NCBI RefSeq assembly: GCF_900188175.1
Contig: NZ_FZOQ01000001.1
Coordinates: 1 to 64,000 of the forward strand
Source of the DNA: Pontibacter ummariensis
GTDB lineage: Bacteria > Bacteroidota > Bacteroidia > Cytophagales > Hymenobacteraceae
Direction of reading: 5' to 3'
DNA length: 64,000 bases
Shown: piece after piece, positions 26,949 to 39,298 of the stretch
Numbering within the stretch: the stretch's first letter is position 1
Layout of the letters: each line of letters starts with the position of its first letter
Notes under the pieces: generated by a model
What the model was told of the DNA's origin: nothing
The model's input: only the letters and a program-made list of their open reading frames with translations
The model's database searches: none
Made by a program: the position numbers and the translations under genes

Positions 26949-26988
26949 AACAGGTAGACCTGGCAATTTCGTCAGGTCTTTTCCTGTT
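26949..26988 (+). promoter_or_regulatory. hairpin between rplL and rpoB (possible attenuator)
   Basis: AACAGG (26949-26954) pairs with CCTGTT (26983-26988) and, inside it, AGACCTG with CAGGTCT. The T run inside the right arm could allow partial termination. In other bacteria an attenuator here lowers rpoBC expression relative to the ribosomal genes; that role is inferred. Confidence 0.55.
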
Positions 26989-27085
26989 TGTACACAAATC
27001 CAAATTCTTTTGGACCTTTTTTCTGCCCACAGCTGTTTTGGACTCTGTGTGCCTTTAACTTATTGTTAACCTAAATTCTAAGGCT

Positions 27086-30000
27086 TTGGCTAAGAACAAA
27101 ACGAAAGAACGAATCAATTTTGCCTCTATAAAGCCGGTAATTGACTACCCTGACTTTTTGGACGTTCAGGTGCGGTCATTCCAAGACTTCTTTCAGCTGG
27201 AAACACCCGCTGAAAATAGAGCTCAGGAAGGCTTGTTCAAGGTGTTCGCCGAGAACTTTCCTATCTCAGATTCACGAGAGAACTTCGTACTGGAGTTTAT
27301 TGATTACCATATAGATCCACCAAAATACTCTGTGGACGAAAGTATCGACAGAGGACTTACTTATTCCGTTCCTTTAAAAGCGAAGCTTCGCCTGATCTGT
27401 AATGATGAGGACAACGAAGATTTCGAGACAATCGAGCAGGAAGTGTTCTTGGGTAACATCCCATACATGACCGAGAAAGGCTCTTTTGTGATTAATGGTG
27501 CCGAGCGTGTTATCGTTTCCCAGTTGCACAGATCACCAGGCGTGTTCTTTGCACAGAGCAAGCACACCAACGGCACAAAATTGTATTCTGCCAGAATTAT
27601 CCCTTTTAAAGGATCCTGGGTAGAGTTCGCGACAGACGTGAACAACGTGATGTACGCGTACATCGACCGTAAGAAGAAGTTTCCGGTAACTACGCTGCTT
27701 CGTGCTATCGGTTACGGAACAGACAAAGATATCCTGGACCTGTTCGGGCTTTCGGAGGAAGTACCAGCTGACAAGAAAACATTGAAAGATGTGATCGGTC
27801 GCAGACTGGCTGCCCGGGTGTTAAGAACCTGGACAGAAGACTTCGTGGATGAGGATACTGGTGAAGTAGTATCGATCGACCGTAACGAAGTGCTTTTAGA
27901 GCGTGACTCTGAAATCACCCAGGACGATATCGATGTGATCGTAGACTCTGGTGTAAAGTCTATCATCCTGCACCGCGAGAACGTGAACATCGCGGACTAC
28001 GCTATCATCTATAATACCCTGCAGAAGGACAACTCTAACTCTGAGAAAGAAGCCGTAGAGCAGATCTACCGTCAGCTGCGTAATACAGAGGCGCCGGATG
28101 AGGAAACAGCACGCGATATTATCCAGAAGCTGTTCTTCTCAGACAAGCGTTATGACCTGGGTGAAGTTGGCCGTTACCGTATCAACAAAAAGCTGGGTCT
28201 GGACACGAACTGGGATGCGAAAGTACTGACGAACGAGGACATCGTCCTGATCGTGAAGTACCTGATCGGTCTGATCAACGCAAAAGCAGTGGTGGACGAT
28301 ATTGACCACTTGAGCAACCGCCGTGTAAGAACGGTAGGCGAGCAGCTGTATGCACAGTTCGGTGTTGGTCTGGCGCGTATGGCCCGTACCATCAAAGAGC
28401 GTATGAACGTGCGCGACAACGAAGACTTCAAGCCGGTAGATTTGATCAACGCGCGTACCCTGTCTTCGGTGATCAACTCGTTCTTCGGAACAAACCAGCT
28501 GTCTCAGTTCATGGACCAGACGAACCCGCTGGCGGAAGTAACGCACAAGCGCCGTGTGTCTGCCCTGGGGCCAGGAGGTCTGTCAAGAGAGCGTGCCGGT
28601 TTCGAAGTACGTGACGTGCACTACACGCACTACGGCCGCCTGTGTACGATTGAGACGCCGGAAGGACCGAACATTGGTCTGATCTCTTCTCTGTGTGTGC
28701 ATGCACGCGTAAACCACATGGGCTTTATCGAGACACCTTACCGTAAGGTGATTGAAGGTAAAGTAGAGATGGATGGCTCTATAGAGTACCTGACAGCAGA
28801 GGAAGAAGATACGCACCACATCGCACAGGCAAATGCCGTGATCGATGAGAACGGTAACTTCGTGAACCCAACTGTAAAAGGACGCTTTGAAGGTGACTTC
28901 CCAGTGGAGGCACCGGAAACCTATACTTATATGGACGTTGCTCCGAACCAGATCGTGTCGGTGGCTGCTTCTATGATTCCATTCCTGGAGCATGATGACG
29001 CCAACCGTGCCCTGATGGGTTCGAACATGCAACGCCAGGCCGTGCCATTGTTGAAGCCAGAGGCTCCGATCGTAGGTACAGGTCTGGAAAGAAGAGCAGC
29101 AATCGACTCCCGCGCATTGGTGATTGCCGAAGGCGACGGTGTGATCGACTTTGTTGACTCTACAAAAATTGTTGTGAAGTACGACCTGAGCGAAGACGAG
29201 AAACTTGTTTCCTTCGACGCTGAGTATGTGACTTACAACATGGTGAAGTTCAGAAGAACAAACCAGGACACCTGCATTAACCTGACGCCGATCGTGAAGA
29301 AAGGCGAGCGCGTTACAAAAGGTGAGCCGCTTTGCGAGGGCTATGCAACCAACAACGGGGAGCTGGCTATCGGCCGTAACATGCAGGTGGCGTTCATGCC
29401 ATGGCAAGGTTACAACTTCGAGGACGCCATCGTTATTTCTGAAAAAGTTGTTCGCGACGACATCTTCACGTCTATCCACATCGAAGAGTTCGAGCTGGAG
29501 GTACGTGAGACGAAGCGCGGGGAAGAAGAACTGACCTCAGAGATCCCGAACGTGAGCGAAGAGGCTGTTCGTAACCTGGATGAGAACGGTATTATCCGCA
29601 TTGGTGCTGAAGTACGTGAAGGGGATATCCTGATCGGTAAGATCACACCAAAAGGAGAGACTGACCCAACTCCGGAGGAGAAACTGCTGCGCGCCATCTT
29701 TGGTGATAAGGCTGGCGATGTGAAGGATGCCTCGCTGAAGGCACCGCCTTCTCTGAACGGTGTGGTGATCGGAACAAAACTCTTCTCCCGTCCTAAGAAA
29801 GATAAGAACCTTCGTGCAAAATCGAAGAAAGAGGTAGAAGAGCTGAAAGTGAAGTACTCGAAAGAGCTGACTAGCATCAAGAATGTGATGGTAGATAAGC
29901 TGGTAGAGTTGCTGGACGGCAAAACCTCACAAGGTATCCGTCACAAGTTCGGTGATGAAATCCTGACGAAGGGCGTGAAGTTCTCCAGAAGAAACATCAT

Positions 30001-30958
30001 TGAAGCCCTGTTCCCTGAAAAGAACCCTTATAAGGACGAAAGTAATTATGCGGTTCCGGAAGAGGTGAACATGTTCAAAGACCTGATTCTGGAAAACTGG
30101 ACGGCTGACGATAAGACAAACGGCATGCTGGTGGAGCTTGTGAAGAACTACAACAAGCGCCGCAACATCGTGTCAGCACACTTCAAGCGTGAGCGTTTCA
30201 CCCTGGAGGTAGGCGACGAGTTGCCAGCAGGTATCGTGCAGTTAGCCAAAGTGTACATCGCCAAGAAGCGTAAGCTGAAGGTGGGTGACAAGATGGCTGG
30301 ACGCCACGGTAACAAAGGTGTGGTAGCCAGAATCGTGCGCGAAGAGGACATGCCGTTCCTGGAGGATGGAACGCCGATGGACATCGTGCTGAACCCGCTG
30401 GGTGTACCTTCCCGAATGAACATCGGCCAGATCTACGAGACAGTTCTTGGATGGGCCGGTAAGAAGCTGGGCAGAACGTATGCGACGCCAATCTTCGACG
30501 GTGCTACGGAAGACCAGGTGCAAGCCGAGTTAGCAGAAGCAGGTCTTCCAAGCTTTGGCCGTACATACCTGTATGACGGTCTTTCAGGAGACCGTTTTGA
30601 CCAGCCGGTAACGGTAGGAGTGATCTACATGCTGAAACTGGGTCACCTGGTGGACGATAAGATGCACGCCCGTTCGATTGGTCCATACTCTCTGATTACG
30701 CAGCAGCCGCTGGGTGGTAAAGCCCAGTTCGGTGGTCAGCGTTTCGGTGAGATGGAGGTGTGGGCGCTGGAGGCCTTCGGTGCTTCCAACGTGCTGCAAG
30801 AAATTCTTACAGTAAAGTCAGACGACGTAATTGGTCGTGCGAAAGCCTACGAGTCAATCGTGAAAGGCGACGTGCTTCCTAAACCAAACATCCCGGAATC
30901 TTTCAACGTGTTGATCCACGAACTGAGAGGCCTGGCCCTGGAGATTACGTTGGAGTAA
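27086..30958 (+). CDS. rpoB: RNA polymerase subunit beta
   Basis: The 1290-aa beta subunit. Recognisable parts are the lobes, the rifampicin region ([40 protein letters not shown]), [12 protein letters not shown] near the active site and the C-terminal clamp ([13 protein letters not shown]). The start is TTG: the protein begins (M)[15 protein letters not shown] and no in-frame ATG precedes it. Size is typical of Bacteroidota. It lies behind a 160-nt spacer with a hairpin and before another hairpin ahead of rpoC. Confidence 0.98.
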   Translation: MAKNKTKERINFASIKPVIDYPDFLDVQVRSFQDFFQLETPAENRAQEGLFKVFAENFPISDSRENFVLEFIDYHIDPPKYSVDESIDRGLTYSVPLKAKLRLICNDEDNEDFETIEQEVFLGNIPYMTEKGSFVINGAERVIVSQLHRSPGVFFAQSKHTNGTKLYSARIIPFKGSWVEFATDVNNVMYAYIDRKKKFPVTTLLRAIGYGTDKDILDLFGLSEEVPADKKTLKDVIGRRLAARVLRTWTEDFVDEDTGEVVSIDRNEVLLERDSEITQDDIDVIVDSGVKSIILHRENVNIADYAIIYNTLQKDNSNSEKEAVEQIYRQLRNTEAPDEETARDIIQKLFFSDKRYDLGEVGRYRINKKLGLDTNWDAKVLTNEDIVLIVKYLIGLINAKAVVDDIDHLSNRRVRTVGEQLYAQFGVGLARMARTIKERMNVRDNEDFKPVDLINARTLSSVINSFFGTNQLSQFMDQTNPLAEVTHKRRVSALGPGGLSRERAGFEVRDVHYTHYGRLCTIETPEGPNIGLISSLCVHARVNHMGFIETPYRKVIEGKVEMDGSIEYLTAEEEDTHHIAQANAVIDENGNFVNPTVKGRFEGDFPVEAPETYTYMDVAPNQIVSVAASMIPFLEHDDANRALMGSNMQRQAVPLLKPEAPIVGTGLERRAAIDSRALVIAEGDGVIDFVDSTKIVVKYDLSEDEKLVSFDAEYVTYNMVKFRRTNQDTCINLTPIVKKGERVTKGEPLCEGYATNNGELAIGRNMQVAFMPWQGYNFEDAIVISEKVVRDDIFTSIHIEEFELEVRETKRGEEELTSEIPNVSEEAVRNLDENGIIRIGAEVREGDILIGKITPKGETDPTPEEKLLRAIFGDKAGDVKDASLKAPPSLNGVVIGTKLFSRPKKDKNLRAKSKKEVEELKVKYSKELTSIKNVMVDKLVELLDGKTSQGIRHKFGDEILTKGVKFSRRNIIEALFPEKNPYKDESNYAVPEEVNMFKDLILENWTADDKTNGMLVELVKNYNKRRNIVSAHFKRERFTLEVGDELPAGIVQLAKVYIAKKRKLKVGDKMAGRHGNKGVVARIVREEDMPFLEDGTPMDIVLNPLGVPSRMNIGQIYETVLGWAGKKLGRTYATPIFDGATEDQVQAELAEAGLPSFGRTYLYDGLSGDRFDQPVTVGVIYMLKLGHLVDDKMHARSIGPYSLITQQPLGGKAQFGGQRFGEMEVWALEAFGASNVLQEILTVKSDDVIGRAKAYESIVKGDVLPKPNIPESFNVLIHELRGLALEITLE

Positions 30959-30967
30959 AAGTATAAA

Positions 30968-30999
30968 GCCAAGCGCTGGGCACAGTCCCGGCGCTTGGC
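30968..30999 (+). promoter_or_regulatory. strong hairpin in the rpoB-rpoC spacer
   Basis: GCCAAGCGCTGGG (30968-30980) pairs with CCCGGCGCTTGGC (30987-30999) with one G-T pair and a 6-nt loop, 13 bp in all and GC-rich. No T tract follows, so it is more likely an RNA-processing or pausing element than a terminator. Confidence 0.6.
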
Positions 31000-31057
31000 C
31001 TACTTATGCTGGTTTAGCTGTAAAGCATATTCATTGTATCGACATTATTGTAATAAT

Positions 31058-34000
31058 ATGGCATTTGCGAAAAATAAAAAGCTAACTCAGGACTTCTCTA
31101 AAGTTACGATCAGCTTGGCTTCGCCGGAGTCAATCCTGGAGCGTTCCAACGGAGAGGTAGTAAAACCTGAGACCATAAACTATAGAACCTATAAGCCTGA
31201 GATGGGTGGTCTGTTCTGTGAAAGAATATTCGGACCCGTAAAGGACTGGGAATGCCACTGCGGAAAGTATAAAAGAATCAGATACAAGGGCATCATCTGC
31301 GACCGATGCGGCGTGGAGGTGACTGAGAAGAAAGTGCGTCGTGAGCGTATGGGCCACATCGAGCTCGTAGTTCCGGTAGCACACATCTGGTACTTTAAAT
31401 CTCTTCCAAATAAAATCGGATATCTGTTAGGCTTACCAACCAAGAAGCTTGACCAGATTATCTACTACGAGCGATACGTAGTGATCCAGCCAGGCATTCT
31501 GGCAGAAGACGGCGTGAACACGCTGGACTTCCTGACAGAGGATGAGTATCTGGACATGGTGGACAAACTGCCACGTGAGAACCAGATGCTGGATAACAAC
31601 GACCCGAACAAGTTCATCGCGAAGATGGGTGCCGAAGCGCTGCAAATGCTGCTGGAGCGCACAAACTTGGATGACCTTTCTTATGAACTGCGTCATGCGG
31701 CAGCGCATGAAACCTCGCAGCAACGTAAGGCTGAGGCGCTGAAGCGTTTGCGCGTGGTGGAGGCTTTCCGTGATGCTACAACCAGAATTGAAAACAGACC
31801 AGAGTGGATGATTATCCGCATGGTGCCTGTGATTCCGCCAGAGCTTCGTCCGCTTGTTCCATTGGATGGTGGCCGTTTCGCTACTTCTGACTTGAATGAC
31901 CTGTACAGACGTGTAATCATCCGTAATAACCGTCTGAAGCGTCTGATCGAGATCAAGGCTCCTGAGGTAATCCTTCGCAACGAGAAGCGAATGCTGCAGG
32001 AAGCGGTAGACTCCCTGTTCGACAACTCACGTAAAGTGAACGCTGTTCGGGCAGAAGGTAACCGCGCACTGAAGTCACTTTCTGACATGCTGAAAGGTAA
32101 GCAAGGACGTTTCCGTCAGAACTTGCTTGGTAAGCGTGTTGACTACTCTGGCCGTTCAGTAATTGTGGTTGGTCCAGAACTGAAGCTACATGAGTGCGGT
32201 CTGCCAAAGAACATGGCAGCTGAGCTCTTTAAGCCGTTCATCATCCGCAAGCTGATTGAAAGAGGTATTGTGAAGACGGTGAAGTCTGCGAAGAAGATCG
32301 TAGATCGTAAGGACCCAGTTGTTTGGGATATCCTGGAGAATGTGCTGAAAGGCCACCCGGTACTCCTTAACCGTGCTCCTACACTTCACAGGTTAGGTAT
32401 TCAGGCATTCCAGCCGAAGCTGATCGAAGGAAAGGCGATTCAGCTGCACCCATTAGTGTGTACGGCATTCAACGCCGACTTTGACGGTGACCAGATGGCG
32501 GTGCACGTTCCACTTGGACCTGCTGCTGTACTGGAAGCTTCTATGCTGATGCTGGCGTCGCACAACATCCTGAACCCTGCCAACGGTGCTCCAATTGCAG
32601 TACCTTCTCAGGACATGGTACTCGGTCTTTATTACGTTTCCAAAGGTAAGCGTAGCACAGAAACTGAGAAAATCGCCGGGGAAGGCATGAGCTTCTACTC
32701 TGCGGAGGAAGTGATCATTGCCATTAACGAAGGCAGAATTTCTAAGCATGCTTACATTAAGGTAAGAGCGAAGATCAAGAACGAGCAGGGTGAACTGCAG
32801 TCAAGACTGATTGAGACAGTAGCTGGCCGTGTGATCTTTAACCAGTTCGTACCGGAAGAAGTAGGCTATATCGATGAGCTGCTGACAAAGAAAAAACTGC
32901 AGCAGATCATTTCAAGAGTGTTTAAGGAAACGGGCATGGCGCGTACAGCCCAGTTCCTGGACGATATCAAGACACTAGGTTTCCAGTCTGCCTACAAAGG
33001 CGGTCTGTCTATGGGACTTGGTGATATTAACATCCCGGCTGAGAAGGATATTCTCGTGTCGCAGGCTAAGAAAGATGTAGAAGCCGTATGGCAAAACTAC
33101 TCAATGGGTCTGATCACCGACAACGAGCGTTACAACCAGGTAATTGATATCTGGACGCGTATCAACAACCAGATTACTGAAACGTTGATGCGCCGTCTGG
33201 AGAACGACGACCAAGGCTTTAACTCCATCTTTATGATGATGCACTCCGGAGCCCGTGGTTCGAGAGAGCAGATCCGTCAGCTGGGTGGTATGCGAGGTCT
33301 GATGGCGAAGCCTCAGAAGTCTCTGCAAGGTTCAGTGGGTGAGATTATCGAGAACCCGATCCTTTCTAACTTCAAGGAAGGTCTGGATGTAATCGAATAC
33401 TTTATCTCTACACACGGTGCCCGTAAAGGTCTTGCGGATACGGCCCTTAAAACAGCCGATGCCGGTTACCTGACCCGCCGTCTGGTAGACGTGTCTCAGG
33501 ACGTGATCGTGAATGAGGAAGACTGCGGTACCCTGCGAGGTCTGGAAGTAAGCGCATTGAAAGACAACGAAGATATCGTAGAGTCACTTTCTGAGCGTAT
33601 CCTCGGTCGTGTAACGGTACACGATGTGTTTGACCCGATCACGAATGAACTGATCGCTGAGTCAGGAGCCGAGATCACAGAGGAGATAGCGCGTGCCATT
33701 GAGGAGACGGCTATTGAGACTGTTGAGATCCGTTCAGTGTTGACCTGTGAGTCGAAGCGTGGTATCTGCGCGAAGTGCTACGGCCGTAACCTGGCAACAG
33801 GCTTTATGGTGCAGAAAGGTGAGGCTGTAGGTGTAATTGCCGCACAGTCTATCGGTGAGCCTGGAACGCAGCTGACACTCCGTACATTCCACGTAGGTGG
33901 TACGGCGTCTAACATTGCGGTAGACGCAACGATCCTGGCCAAGTTTGGAGGTAGAGTAGAGTTCGAAGATGTTCGTTCTCTGGATACCGTGAACAACGAA

Positions 34001-35371
34001 GGCGAACCTGTGAAGGTGGTAATGGGGCGTTCAGGTGAAGTGAAAGTAGTGGATCCTAACTCAGGTAAGCTGCTGATCAGCAACCACGTGCCTTACGGCT
34101 CTTTCCTAAGTGTAAGCGAAGGACAAATTATAGAGAAAGGGGCACTGGTGTGTAGCTGGGATCCGTACAACGCGGTTATTCTTTCTGAATTTGATGGTGA
34201 GATCTCCTATGAGTCCATCATCGAAGGTGTTACTTACCGCGAGGAGTCTGACGAACAGACAGGCTACCGTGAGAAAGTGATCATCGATACAAAAGATAAG
34301 ACGCAGAATCCGGCTATCGTGGTGAATCCGAAGAGTGGCGAGCCAAAAGGCTATAACATTCCGGTGGGTGCTCACCTGACAGTAGAGAACGGCGAGAAGA
34401 TCAAGGCAGGACAGATCCTGGTGAAGATCCCGCGTGCGATCGGTAAAACCCGAGACATTACAGGTGGTCTGCCACGAGTGACAGAATTGTTTGAGGCGCG
34501 TAACCCGTCTAACCCGGCGGTAGTGTCTGAGATCGATGGTGTTGTAACGTACGGTAGTGTGAAGCGTGGTAACCGCGAAATCTTCATCGAGTCGAAAGAC
34601 GGCGTGAAGAAGAAGTACATGGTGCCGCTTTCGAAGCACATCCTGGTACAGGACAATGACTTTATCCGTGCCGGTATGCCGTTGTCGGATGGTGCGATCA
34701 CGCCAACAGATATCCTGAATATCCAGGGTCCTGGTGCCGTGCAAGAGTACCTGGTAAATGAGATACAGGAGGTATACCGTCTGCAGGGTGTGAAGATCAA
34801 CGACAAGCACATTGAGGTGGTGGTGCGCCAGATGATGCAGAAAGTAGTGGTAGTAGATGCAGGTGACACCAGCTTCCTGGAAAACCAGGTGGTGGACAAA
34901 GTTTCCTTCATGGAGGAAAACGACCGCATCATCGATATGAAAGTGGTAGAGGAGGCCGGCGATTCGCCTAACCTGAAGCCAGGACAGATTGTGACAGCAC
35001 GCAGGCTGAGAGACGAGAACTCCAGCCTGAAGCGCCGCGACCTGAAACTGGTGACCGTGCGGGATGCTTCTCCAGCGGTATCAAGACCTACCCTGCAAGG
35101 TATCACACAAGCGTCGTTGGGTACACAAAGCTTTATCTCAGCGGCCTCGTTCCAGGAAACTACCAAAGTACTGAGCGAAGCAGCCATCAAAGGTAAAGCC
35201 GACGAATTGCTAGGCCTGAAAGAAAACGTAATCGTAGGTCACCTGATCCCGGCAGGTACTGGCTTGAGAGAGTACCAGAACCTGATTGTAGGAAGCCAGG
35301 AAGAGTACGATACATTGGTAGAGTCCAAAAAGACGACCAAGGCAAAGCAAGGAGAACTGCAAAGCAAGTAA
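31058..35371 (+). CDS. rpoC: RNA polymerase subunit beta'
   Basis: The 1437-aa beta' subunit with the N-terminal zinc ribbon (CHCG..CDRCGV), the catalytic NADFDGDQM (residues 472-480; Asp474, 476 and 478 hold the active-site magnesium), bridge helix and trigger loop region, and the second zinc site ([15 protein letters not shown]). The start at 31058 ([15 protein letters not shown]) is chosen over an upstream TTG that falls inside the intergenic hairpin. It shares the operon with rpoB and the DUF3467 gene. Confidence 0.98.
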   Translation: MAFAKNKKLTQDFSKVTISLASPESILERSNGEVVKPETINYRTYKPEMGGLFCERIFGPVKDWECHCGKYKRIRYKGIICDRCGVEVTEKKVRRERMGHIELVVPVAHIWYFKSLPNKIGYLLGLPTKKLDQIIYYERYVVIQPGILAEDGVNTLDFLTEDEYLDMVDKLPRENQMLDNNDPNKFIAKMGAEALQMLLERTNLDDLSYELRHAAAHETSQQRKAEALKRLRVVEAFRDATTRIENRPEWMIIRMVPVIPPELRPLVPLDGGRFATSDLNDLYRRVIIRNNRLKRLIEIKAPEVILRNEKRMLQEAVDSLFDNSRKVNAVRAEGNRALKSLSDMLKGKQGRFRQNLLGKRVDYSGRSVIVVGPELKLHECGLPKNMAAELFKPFIIRKLIERGIVKTVKSAKKIVDRKDPVVWDILENVLKGHPVLLNRAPTLHRLGIQAFQPKLIEGKAIQLHPLVCTAFNADFDGDQMAVHVPLGPAAVLEASMLMLASHNILNPANGAPIAVPSQDMVLGLYYVSKGKRSTETEKIAGEGMSFYSAEEVIIAINEGRISKHAYIKVRAKIKNEQGELQSRLIETVAGRVIFNQFVPEEVGYIDELLTKKKLQQIISRVFKETGMARTAQFLDDIKTLGFQSAYKGGLSMGLGDINIPAEKDILVSQAKKDVEAVWQNYSMGLITDNERYNQVIDIWTRINNQITETLMRRLENDDQGFNSIFMMMHSGARGSREQIRQLGGMRGLMAKPQKSLQGSVGEIIENPILSNFKEGLDVIEYFISTHGARKGLADTALKTADAGYLTRRLVDVSQDVIVNEEDCGTLRGLEVSALKDNEDIVESLSERILGRVTVHDVFDPITNELIAESGAEITEEIARAIEETAIETVEIRSVLTCESKRGICAKCYGRNLATGFMVQKGEAVGVIAAQSIGEPGTQLTLRTFHVGGTASNIAVDATILAKFGGRVEFEDVRSLDTVNNEGEPVKVVMGRSGEVKVVDPNSGKLLISNHVPYGSFLSVSEGQIIEKGALVCSWDPYNAVILSEFDGEISYESIIEGVTYREESDEQTGYREKVIIDTKDKTQNPAIVVNPKSGEPKGYNIPVGAHLTVENGEKIKAGQILVKIPRAIGKTRDITGGLPRVTELFEARNPSNPAVVSEIDGVVTYGSVKRGNREIFIESKDGVKKKYMVPLSKHILVQDNDFIRAGMPLSDGAITPTDILNIQGPGAVQEYLVNEIQEVYRLQGVKINDKHIEVVVRQMMQKVVVVDAGDTSFLENQVVDKVSFMEENDRIIDMKVVEEAGDSPNLKPGQIVTARRLRDENSSLKRRDLKLVTVRDASPAVSRPTLQGITQASLGTQSFISAASFQETTKVLSEAAIKGKADELLGLKENVIVGHLIPAGTGLREYQNLIVGSQEEYDTLVESKKTTKAKQGELQSK

Positions 35372-35377
35372 TAAGAC

Positions 35378-35695
35378 ATGGCGGAAGATCTGGAAAAGCA
35401 AAACCAAATTAACATAGAGTTAACGGAGGAAATAGCCGAGGGCGAATATGCCAACTTAGCGATGATCTCCCACTCAAGCAGTGAGTTTGTGATTGACTTT
35501 ATAAGATTAATGCCGGGTCTGCCTAAAGCCAAAGTAAAATCAAGAGTTGTTATCACCCCAGAGCACGCCAAAAGATTAATGGCGGCTCTGGCGGATAACA
35601 TCCGGAAATATGAGGATAGCTTTGGCGAGATAAAGCATTCACAGGAGGCACCCATGTTCCCGATGAACTTCGGCGGAACGATGGGAGAGGCCTAA
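35378..35695 (+). CDS. DUF3467 domain protein
   Basis: A 105-aa acidic protein belonging to the DUF3467 family: ANLAMISHSSSEFVIDFIRL, PGLPKAKVKSRVVITPEHAK and ALADNIRKYEDSFG are the family core, ending in a Met/Gly-rich tail. It has no membrane segment. It begins 6 nt after rpoC and so is made with RNA polymerase; in Bacteroidota this position is conserved, which suggests a link to transcription. The molecular function is unknown. Confidence 0.9.
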   Translation: MAEDLEKQNQINIELTEEIAEGEYANLAMISHSSSEFVIDFIRLMPGLPKAKVKSRVVITPEHAKRLMAALADNIRKYEDSFGEIKHSQEAPMFPMNFGGTMGEA

Positions 35696-35721
35696 GGTGC
35701 TAAGAATTAGTCAATTAAAAT

Positions 35722-35753
35722 TTTGAATTTGCAAGGGTAATTTTATACCTTTG
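35722..35753 (+). promoter_or_regulatory. promoter of rpsL-rpsG-fusA-rpsJ
   Basis: TTTG (35722-35725), 20 nt, TACCTTTG (35746-35753), 47 nt before the rpsL ATG. Confidence 0.85.
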
Positions 35754-35799
35754 CAAACCAAAATTTTAAGTAGAAAAATCTATAATTAACTACTAGTAA

Positions 35800-36210
35800 A
35801 TGCCTACTATACAGCAATTAGTAAGAAAGGGAAGAGAGAAACTGACGTCAAAGTCAAAGTCTCCAGCCCTCGATGCGTGCCCACAGCGTCGTGGCGTGTG
35901 TACAAGAGTATATACCACAACGCCTAAGAAGCCAAACTCTGCCATGCGTAAAGTTGCCAGGGTAAGATTAACAAACGGCAAAGAAGTGAACGCCTATATC
36001 CCAGGTGAGGGCCACAACCTTCAGGAGCACTCTATTGTGCTCATCAGAGGAGGTAGAGTGAAAGACCTTCCAGGTGTACGTTACCACATCGTGCGTGGTG
36101 CGTTGGATACAGCCGGTGTAAATGGTCGTCTTCAGTCGCGCTCGAAGTACGGTGCGAAGCGACCTAAGCCAGGCCAGGCTCCTGCTGCCGCTAAAGGTAA
36201 AAAACGATAA
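35800..36210 (+). CDS. rpsL: 30S ribosomal protein S12
   Basis: A 136-aa protein (uS12) at the decoding centre. [17 protein letters not shown] holds the lysine linked to streptomycin response, and [13 protein letters not shown] the second conserved loop with the Asp that is methylthiolated in other bacteria. The C-terminus is about 12 residues longer than in E. coli ([12 protein letters not shown]). It opens the str unit. Confidence 0.98.
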   Translation: MPTIQQLVRKGREKLTSKSKSPALDACPQRRGVCTRVYTTTPKKPNSAMRKVARVRLTNGKEVNAYIPGEGHNLQEHSIVLIRGGRVKDLPGVRYHIVRGALDTAGVNGRLQSRSKYGAKRPKPGQAPAAAKGKKR

Positions 36211-36229
36211 TCCATAGAGTACAAATACA

Positions 36230-36697
36230 ATGAGAAAAGCAAAGCCTAAAAGTAGAATTCTCCTTCCCGACCCTAAATACAAAGAGACATTAGTAACACG
36301 TTTCGTTAACTACATGATGGAAGACGGAAAGAAAAGTGTTGCTTATGGTATCTTCTATGATGCTGTAGAACTAGTAGAGCAAAGAACTAAAGAAAACGGC
36401 CTTGAAACTTGGAAGAAAGCGTTGAACAACGTAATGCCAAGCGTGGAAGTAAAGAGCCGCAGGGTAGGAGGTGCTACGTTCCAAGTGCCGACTGAGGTTC
36501 GTCCGGACCGCAGAGTATCTCTAGGTATCAAGTGGATGATATCGTACGCTCGCAAGAGAGGTGAGAAGACAATGAAAGACAGATTAGCAGGTGAAATTAT
36601 TGCAGCTGCTAAGGGTGAAGGTGCGGCCGTAAAGAAAAAAGACGATACGCATAGAATGGCAGAAGCGAACAAAGCATTCTCTCACTTTAGATTTTAA
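36230..36697 (+). CDS. rpsG: 30S ribosomal protein S7
   Basis: A 155-aa protein (uS7) that nucleates the 30S head. Conserved parts include [36 protein letters not shown] and [10 protein letters not shown]. Only 2 nt separate it from fusA. In enterobacteria S7 regulates this operon; whether it does here is unknown. Confidence 0.98.
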   Translation: MRKAKPKSRILLPDPKYKETLVTRFVNYMMEDGKKSVAYGIFYDAVELVEQRTKENGLETWKKALNNVMPSVEVKSRRVGGATFQVPTEVRPDRRVSLGIKWMISYARKRGEKTMKDRLAGEIIAAAKGEGAAVKKKDDTHRMAEANKAFSHFRF

Positions 36698-36699
36698 TT

Positions 36700-38805
36700 A
36701 TGAACAATCGCGACCTTAAATACACAAGAAATATTGGTATTGCAGCGCACATCGATGCTGGTAAGACAACTACCACGGAGCGTATCCTTTACTATGCTGG
36801 TGTAAGCCACAAGATTGGTGAGGTGCACGATGGAGCTGCTACCATGGACTGGATGGAGCAGGAGCAAGAAAGAGGTATTACCATTACTTCTGCTGCTACA
36901 ACAGTTAGCTGGCCTTACAGAGGCAACAACTACCATATCAACATCATCGACACGCCGGGTCACGTGGACTTTACCGTAGAGGTAAACCGCTCCCTGCGCG
37001 TACTGGATGGTCTGGTGTTCTTGTTCTCAGCTGTTGACGGCGTGGAGCCACAGTCAGAGACGAACTGGCGCCTTGCTGATAACTACAAAGTTGCCCGTAT
37101 CGGTTTTGTGAACAAAATGGACCGTTCTGGCGCTGACTTCCTTGCCGTTTGTAAGCAGGTGAAGGAAATGCTGGGTAGCAACGCGGTAGCCCTTCAGTTG
37201 CCTATCGGTTCTGAGGATAACTTCCGTGGTGTGGTGGACCTGGTAAACAACCGTGGTATCATCTGGAATGAAGAAGATAAAGGCATGACCTTTACAGAAG
37301 TTCCGATTCCGGATGACATGGTTGAGGAAGCTGCTGAATACAGAGAGAAACTTCTGGAGGCAGTTGCCGAGTACGATGAAACATTGATGGAGAAGTACTT
37401 CGAGGACCCAGAGTCTATCTCTGAAGACGAAATCATCGCTGCGCTTCGTGCCGCTACAATAGACATGGCTATTGTTCCAATGCTTTGCGGTTCTTCTTTC
37501 AAGAACAAAGGCGTGCAGACAATGCTGGATTATGTAATGGCCCTTTGTCCTTCTCCATTGGATAAGGAAAGCATCAAAGGTATTAACCCAGATACAGGTG
37601 CAGAAATTGCTCGTAAGCCTGACGTTAATGAGCCGTTTGCTGGTCTTGCCTTTAAAATTGCGACAGACCCTTATGTAGGCCGTCTGTGCTTCGTAAGAGC
37701 TTACTCTGGTGTACTGGAGTCTGGTTCTTATGTATTCAACACGCGTTCAGGAAATAAAGAGCGTATCTCCCGTATCTTTCAGATGCACGCCAACAAGCAG
37801 AACCAGATCGAAAAGCTGGGCGCTGGTGACATCGGTGCGGTAGTAGGCTTTAAAGACATCAAGACGGGTGACACCCTTTGCGACCAAGGAGCGAAGATCG
37901 TGTTGGAGTCAATGGAGTTCCCTGAGCCGGTAATCGGATACGCCATTGAGCCTAAAACACAGGCAGACTCAGACAAAATGGGTATGGCGATCGCCAAGCT
38001 CGTGGAAGAGGACCCAACCCTGCAGGTAAACACTGACGAGGAAACTGGTCAGACGATCCTGAGAGGTATGGGAGAACTTCACCTGGAGATCATCATCGAC
38101 CGCATGAAGCGTGAGTTCAAGGTTGAGTTGAACCAGGGTGCTCCGCAGGTGGCTTACAAGGAAACGATTACGAAGTCTGTTGAGCACCGTGAGGTATTCA
38201 AGAAGCAGTCTGGTGGTCGTGGTAAGTTTGCCGATATCGTATTCGAAATGGGACCACGTGAAGACGGTAAGCAAGGCCTTGAGTTCGTGAATGCGATTGT
38301 GGGTGGTGTTATTCCAAAAGAATTTATCCCAGCGGTACAGAAAGGTTTCGAAGAAGCGATGAAGAACGGTATCTTAGCCGGCTTCCCAATCGACTCTATG
38401 AAAGTGCGCCTGTTCCACGGATCTTTCCACGACGTTGACTCAGACTCTCTGTCATTTGAATTAGCTGCACGCCAGGGCTTCAAAGAGGCTGGTAAGCAAT
38501 GTGCTCCTAAACTTCTTGAGCCAATCTTCTCTGTAGACGTAGTTACGCCAGACGAATATACTGGTCCGGTAACTGGTGACTTGAACAGAAGAAGAGGTAT
38601 CATGAAAGGCATGGACTCAAAAGGAACTGCGACGGTAGTAAAAGCTGACGTTCCGCTTTCAGAATTGTTCGGTTATGTAACAGACTTACGTACCCTGACT
38701 TCTGGTAGAGCTACTGCCTCACTTACTTTCTCTCACTACGAGCAGGTACCACAAAACTTGGCAGATGGCATTATTGCTAAAATTAAAGGAACAGCAGCTA
38801 AATAG
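36700..38805 (+). CDS. fusA: elongation factor G
   Basis: A 701-aa five-domain GTPase that drives translocation and, with recycling factor, ribosome splitting. G1 [15 protein letters not shown], switch [11 protein letters not shown]4 [10 protein letters not shown] are intact; domain IV has the ribosome-contact loop ([12 protein letters not shown]). It is a canonical EF-G and lies in the standard str position between rpsG and rpsJ. Confidence 0.98.
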   Translation: MNNRDLKYTRNIGIAAHIDAGKTTTTERILYYAGVSHKIGEVHDGAATMDWMEQEQERGITITSAATTVSWPYRGNNYHINIIDTPGHVDFTVEVNRSLRVLDGLVFLFSAVDGVEPQSETNWRLADNYKVARIGFVNKMDRSGADFLAVCKQVKEMLGSNAVALQLPIGSEDNFRGVVDLVNNRGIIWNEEDKGMTFTEVPIPDDMVEEAAEYREKLLEAVAEYDETLMEKYFEDPESISEDEIIAALRAATIDMAIVPMLCGSSFKNKGVQTMLDYVMALCPSPLDKESIKGINPDTGAEIARKPDVNEPFAGLAFKIATDPYVGRLCFVRAYSGVLESGSYVFNTRSGNKERISRIFQMHANKQNQIEKLGAGDIGAVVGFKDIKTGDTLCDQGAKIVLESMEFPEPVIGYAIEPKTQADSDKMGMAIAKLVEEDPTLQVNTDEETGQTILRGMGELHLEIIIDRMKREFKVELNQGAPQVAYKETITKSVEHREVFKKQSGGRGKFADIVFEMGPREDGKQGLEFVNAIVGGVIPKEFIPAVQKGFEEAMKNGILAGFPIDSMKVRLFHGSFHDVDSDSLSFELAARQGFKEAGKQCAPKLLEPIFSVDVVTPDEYTGPVTGDLNRRRGIMKGMDSKGTATVVKADVPLSELFGYVTDLRTLTSGRATASLTFSHYEQVPQNLADGIIAKIKGTAAK

Positions 38806-38815
38806 TTAGTATAAG

Positions 38816-39121
38816 ATGAATCAAAAAATTAGAATAAAGCTTAAGTCTTACGATCACAATCTGGTAGACAAGTCCTCTGAGAAGATTGTGAAAGCTGTAA
38901 AAGCTACTGGTGCCATCGTAAGCGGACCAATTCCTCTTCCAACCGAGAAGGATAAATTTACAGTGCTTCGTTCACCACATGTGAACAAGAAGTCGCGCGA
39001 GCAGTTTCAGCTTTGCACGTACAAGAGACTGGTGGATATTTACTCTACTAGCTCTAAAACGGTAGATGCACTGATGAAACTTGAGCTGCCAAGCGGTGTA
39101 GATGTTGAGATCAAAGTTTGA
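38816..39121 (+). CDS. rpsJ: 30S ribosomal protein S10
   Basis: A 101-aa protein (uS10) of the 30S head that also binds NusG or Nus[32 protein letters not shown] and [15 protein letters not shown] are conserved. It ends at a strong terminator, so here it belongs to the str unit rather than leading the S10 unit. Confidence 0.98.
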   Translation: MNQKIRIKLKSYDHNLVDKSSEKIVKAVKATGAIVSGPIPLPTEKDKFTVLRSPHVNKKSREQFQLCTYKRLVDIYSTSSKTVDALMKLELPSGVDVEIKV

Positions 39122-39140
39122 TAACAACGAGTGATATAAA

Positions 39141-39169
39141 AAGGGAGGGCCAAAAGCCCTCCCTTTTTT
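39141..39169 (+). terminator. Rho-independent terminator after rpsJ
   Basis: AAGGGAGGGC (39141-39150) pairs with GCCCTCCCTT (39156-39165) around CAAAA and ends in a run of six T. Confidence 0.93.
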
Positions 39170-39206
39170 GTGTATACTGCTCTGAGAATAAATATTTTAG
39201 AGAAAC

Positions 39207-39238
39207 CTTGAAAGGTTAAATAAAATTAATTATCTTTG
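39207..39238 (+). promoter_or_regulatory. promoter of the rplC-led ribosomal unit
   Basis: CTTG (39207-39210), 20 nt, TATCTTTG (39231-39238); a leader of about 55 nt precedes rplC. Confidence 0.8.
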
Positions 39239-39298
39239 CACTCCCTTAGCGAAATAGGGGGCAAGGAATTATTGTATCCATCTCAAAAATAAAGTTGA

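Noticed and set aside
28583..29479. 298-aa minus-strand open frame inside rpoB
   Set aside because: Antisense shadow; His/Val/Cys-rich composition typical of the complement of biased codons.
34106..35190. Two overlapping long minus-strand frames inside rpoC
   Set aside because: They lie in different frames over the same conserved gene and show no domain.
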